From: Alphaproteobacteria bacterium
GTDB taxonomy: Bacteria; Pseudomonadota; Alphaproteobacteria; UBA7887
Length of the DNA: 7,990 nucleotides
Assembly: GCA_028289725.1 (NCBI GenBank)
Contig: JANQOH010000393.1
Location: 1 to 7,990 of the forward strand
Direction of reading: 5' to 3'
How positions within the stretch are numbered: the stretch's first letter is position 1; each line of letters opens with the position of its first letter. A model generated the notes under the pieces. The model was not told the origin of the DNA. It ran no database searches and was given only the letters and a program-made list of their open reading frames with translations. This document shows, in pieces, positions 5,538 through 7,990 of this stretch. The position numbers and the translations under genes were made by a program.

Positions 5538-5606
5538 TCCAGGAGACTTGAACCTCGAGATCCCGGCCAAATGCACGGCCGGTCCGCGCGACATTCGCGC
5601 TCTGGA
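5538..5606 (+). promoter_or_regulatory. Possible structured leader RNA before the SDR
   Basis: A closing stem TCCAG (5538-5542) with CTGGA (5602-5606) encloses three further hairpins: a weak GAG/CTC (5543-5545 with 5554-5556), a perfect CCGGCC/GGCCGG (5563-5568 with 5577-5582, loop AAATGCAC) and a perfect GCGCG/CGCGC (5586-5590 with 5596-5600, loop ACATT). The result is a compact four-way-junction shape, about 80 bases before the ATG at 5688, in a 244-base stretch with no supported gene. It could be a cis-regulatory leader of the SDR-hyuB operon. It matches no riboswitch class I recognise, and GC-rich DNA forms such stems easily. Confidence 0.25.
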
Positions 5607-5687
5607 TGTGACGGCGCCGAACGGCGAAGACCGCTCGACAAGACAACACGGGCCCGCAAAGGCGGTTCGAAAAGGGAGGGAGACACG

Positions 5688-6455
5688 ATGGCGGATGAAG
5701 AATTCAACAATCGGACCGTTTTGGTGACCGGCGGCTCACGTGGTATTGGCCGCGCGATTTGCGTCCGCTTGGCCGAAACGGGCGCGCGTATCGCGATCAA
5801 CTATGGCGCAAACGAAGACGCCGCCAATGAAACGCTCGATCAAGTCACGGCGGCCGGCGGGACCGGCGCGATCTTCCCGGCCGATGTGTCGGACCGGGAT
5901 CAGATGAAGCAGATGTACGCGCGCATCGAGGACGATCTCGGCCCGGTCGACATGCTGGTGTGCAATGCCGGCGTGGCGCGCGCGGGCGACAAGCTCGATA
6001 TGACCTTCGAGATTTGGGATGAGATGATGCGCGTCAATCTGGACGGGACGTTTAACGCCATTTGGCTCGCCAAGGACGGCATGTTGGCGCGCGGTTTCGG
6101 CCGCATTGTGTGCATGTCCTCGGTCGGCGGACTCGCGCGGAACCCACTCGCCGCGGACCGGTTGATCGCCTACAGCGCGTCGAAAGCCGGGGTCGTGGGC
6201 TTGTCCCGAAGTTGCGCGAATGCGTTGGCGCCCAAGATCCGCGTCAATTGCATTGCGCCCGGCTTTATCGAAACCGACATGACCGAGAATGCGACCGAAG
6301 AAGGCCGGCAGAAAATCTACGATGCGACGCCCTTGGGCCGCTTCGGCCAGCCTGAGGAAATCGCCGAGATGACTTATTTTCTGCTCAGCGATCGATCGAG
6401 CTACACCACGGGCCAAACCGTGGTCGCCTCCGGCGGCATGGTGAATTTGCCGTAA
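5688..6455 (+). CDS. FabG-like short-chain dehydrogenase/reductase
   Basis: This 255-residue cytosolic enzyme of the classical SDR family carries out NAD(P)(H)-dependent reduction of a keto group or oxidation of an alcohol. Visible motifs are the cofactor-binding TGGSRGIG (14-21), D66 of the ADV segment, NAG (93-95), catalytic N117, the SS pair at 144-145, and Y162-x-x-x-K166, followed by the PGFIETDM segment. INYGANE after the second strand resembles NADPH-using FabG enzymes. About four extra residues separate the catalytic Ser and Tyr compared with typical FabG (S145 to Y162), which may shape the substrate pocket. The ATG at 5688 is chosen for GGAGG at 5675-5679 and for starting ten residues before the Rossmann strand; the frame is open back to 5451 but that extension is not family-like. 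hyuB starts 43 bases downstream on the same strand, suggesting a shared pathway rather than fatty-acid synthesis. Confidence 0.93.
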   Translation: MADEEFNNRTVLVTGGSRGIGRAICVRLAETGARIAINYGANEDAANETLDQVTAAGGTGAIFPADVSDRDQMKQMYARIEDDLGPVDMLVCNAGVARAGDKLDMTFEIWDEMMRVNLDGTFNAIWLAKDGMLARGFGRIVCMSSVGGLARNPLAADRLIAYSASKAGVVGLSRSCANALAPKIRVNCIAPGFIETDMTENATEEGRQKIYDATPLGRFGQPEEIAEMTYFLLSDRSSYTTGQTVVASGGMVNLP

Positions 6456-6498
6456 CGGCCCGCGCGCGGCGTTGGCGCGGCATTCGAGGGGGAGGACA

Positions 6499-7990
6499 AT
6501 GGCGGTTGAACGCGATCCGATCAGTTTCGAATTGTTCAAGAATGCGGTGTTCGCGATCGCCGACGAAATGGCGTTGACCATTTGCCGCACCACCTACTCC
6601 GGCGTGCTGCGCGACAATATGGATTTTTCCACCGCCTTCGCGGACGCGGACGGCAAGCTGGTTGCTCAGGGCCTCACTCTGCCGGGTCATCTCGGGTCGA
6701 TCCCGACCGCGCTTGAGGTGGTCGTGGGTCGCTTCGGCGACGACATGGCGCCGGGCGACGTGTTCATCATGAACGATCCGTTCGACGGCGGCATGCACCT
6801 GCCGGATATCTTCCTTTTCAAGCCAATTTTCGCGGACAGCCAACGGCTCGCCTTCGCCGCGACCATCTGCCATCACGGCGATGTTGGCGGGCGTGTGCCG
6901 GGCTCCAACGCATCGGACTCGACCGAGATCTATCAGGAAGGGCTGCGTATCCCACCGCTCAAACTTTTCGACGCCGGCACGCGCAACGAGACCTTGATGG
7001 CGATGATCGAGCGCAACGTTCGCATTCCCGTCCAAGTCCTCGGCGATCTTCGTGCACAGCTGGCCGCGTGCCATATCGCAGAAACGCAATTTCTCGAACT
7101 GGTCGATCGCTACGACGCGGATGCGGTCGAGGACTATATGGCCGAGATCATCGACTATGCCGAACGCTTGACCCGCGCGGCCGTCACCGAACTGCCTGAC
7201 GGCGAATGGAGCTTCGAGGATTGGATCGACGATGACGGCATCGATGTCGGCAAGCCGATCCGTCTGTTCTGCACCGTTGGCAAGAAGGGCGACCACATGT
7301 GGGTCGATTGGACAGGCAGCGCGGGCCAGGTCAAGGGCGCGATCAACAACACGCTCTCCTACACCAAGGCGGCGGCCTATGCCGCGATCCGCTCGATCCT
7401 GCCGGGCAATATCCCGAACAATGAAGGCGTGTTCCGCGTTATTGACGTGACCGCGCCGGAGGGCACCATCGCCAACGCGGTCCTGCCGGCGGCCTGCGCG
7501 GCGCGCGGTTTGACCGGTTTTCGCATGCTCGATTGCTGTTTCGGCGCGCTGGCCATGATGCTGCCCGACCGGGTGTGCGCGGCGTCCGACGGCGGCAATA
7601 CCGGCGTCTCGATCGGCGGCTATGACGATCAACGCAAACCGTTCATCTTTGTCGATTTCGCGTGCGGCACATGGGGCGGCCGGCCTTGGGCAGACGGCCT
7701 GCAAGGCAACTCCAACATGTTCGCCAACATGGCGTCCCAATCGGTCGAAGTCATCGAAGCCGAGCACCCGATTCAAATCTTAGCGTACGAACTACTGCAA
7801 GACCGCGCGGGCGTCGGCAAATATCGCGGCGGCGCGCCTTATCGCCGTGATTACCGGTTTCTGGAGAAGGAAGCGGTGCTCCAAGTTCGCTCAGACCGCC
7901 ATTCGGTGCGGCCTTATGGTCTCTATGGCGGTAAACCAGGCCAGCCAAGCGCGAATTATCTGAACCCGGACGGCAATAGAGCGCCGGAAG
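6499..7990 (+). CDS. hyuB: Hydantoinase B/oxoprolinase subunit, 3' truncated
   Basis: The ATG at 6499 follows GGGGGAGG, and the frame stays open to the window edge, giving 497 complete codons with the end missing. The protein belongs to the HyuB family (N-methylhydantoinase B, 5-oxoprolinase C-terminal part, and the large subunits of acetone/acetophenone carboxylases). Family motifs in order are RDNMDFS (38-44), NDPFDGGMHLPD (92-103), CHHGDVGG (124-131), LGDLRAQ (181-187), a SDGGNTG segment near 363-369, and DRAGVGKYRGG (435-445). Members act with a HyuA-type ATP-binding subunit to open cyclic amides or carboxylate ketones. No hyuA lies upstream, so it is expected downstream. By family length a few tens of residues are missing. 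The preceding SDR, 43 bases upstream, probably shares its transcript. The exact substrate cannot be read from this subunit. Confidence 0.92.
   Translation, partial: MAVERDPISFELFKNAVFAIADEMALTICRTTYSGVLRDNMDFSTAFADADGKLVAQGLTLPGHLGSIPTALEVVVGRFGDDMAPGDVFIMNDPFDGGMHLPDIFLFKPIFADSQRLAFAATICHHGDVGGRVPGSNASDSTEIYQEGLRIPPLKLFDAGTRNETLMAMIERNVRIPVQVLGDLRAQLAACHIAETQFLELVDRYDADAVEDYMAEIIDYAERLTRAAVTELPDGEWSFEDWIDDDGIDVGKPIRLFCTVGKKGDHMWVDWTGSAGQVKGAINNTLSYTKAAAYAAIRSILPGNIPNNEGVFRVIDVTAPEGTIANAVLPAACAARGLTGFRMLDCCFGALAMMLPDRVCAASDGGNTGVSIGGYDDQRKPFIFVDFACGTWGGRPWADGLQGNSNMFANMASQSVEVIEAEHPIQILAYELLQDRAGVGKYRGGAPYRRDYRFLEKEAVLQVRSDRHSVRPYGLYGGKPGQPSANYLNPDGNRAPE

Noticed and set aside
5538..5606. Minus-strand tRNA suggested by GGTTCAAGTC and three arms
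   Set aside because: The T stem has two mismatches, the putative anticodon loop has eight bases, the D-loop lacks GG, and no seven-base-pair acceptor stem or CCA end is present. Kept only as a possible remnant in the leader finding.
5736..6593. Open minus-strand frame (285 codons) opposite the SDR
   Set aside because: The SDR frame carries all catalytic motifs. The antisense product is low-complexity His/Arg/Ala sequence with no start signal.
6385..7776. Very long open frame on the minus strand (463 codons) opposite hyuB
   Set aside because: hyuB on the plus strand has family motifs and a strong ribosome site. The antisense frame is open only because of GC-rich codon bias; its translation is an Arg/Ala/His/Asp-rich product without recognisable domains.

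Overview
This window looks like chromosomal DNA from a GC-rich alphaproteobacterium. The evidence is strong G/C bias at third codon positions, purine-rich ribosome binding sites (GGAG or AGGAG type) before almost every gene, and two GCTATACA boxes resembling the Caulobacter-type housekeeping -10 element. The lineage is inferred from composition and gene style, not proven. No tRNA, rRNA, insertion sequence, CRISPR array or phage gene was found.

Layout: (1) 1-1773, plus strand: an uninformative left edge, a two-domain SnoaL/NTF2-fold protein (177-941), then a small exported Sel1-repeat protein (1078-1773). Both have a GCTATACA box about 85-95 bases upstream of the start. (2) 1774-4327: the Sel1 gene converges on two minus-strand genes for exported proteins I do not recognise: a cysteine-rich one (1846-2430), and a 571-residue one (2612-4327) with two diverged copies of a roughly 97-residue domain followed by a Gln/Ala-rich coiled-coil segment. 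A nested inverted repeat lies between the converging genes. (3) 4328-4627: a divergent intergenic region with a good minus-strand promoter and two small palindromes. (4) 4628-5443, plus strand: a divergent BioD-like (dethiobiotin-synthetase-fold) P-loop protein. Its Walker A motif lies upstream of every ATG, GTG or TTG codon in frame, so the gene seems to start at an ATA codon or to have lost its start. (5) 5444-5687: a 244-base leader that can fold into a compact multi-branched structure. (6) 5688-7990, plus strand: a likely operon of a FabG-like short-chain dehydrogenase and a hydantoinase B/oxoprolinase family subunit (HyuB type), which runs off the right edge.

The SDR and HyuB genes probably belong to one catabolic or amidohydrolase/carboxylase pathway. 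HyuB-type subunits normally work with a HyuA-type subunit, which is not in the window and would be expected downstream. The three exported proteins (Sel1 and the two unknowns) point to an envelope theme in the left half, but nothing here proves they act together. No complete, clearly new multi-gene system can be demonstrated. The most interesting points are the non-canonical start of the BioD-like ATPase, the unrecognised duplicated-domain exported protein, and the structured leader before the SDR-hyuB operon.
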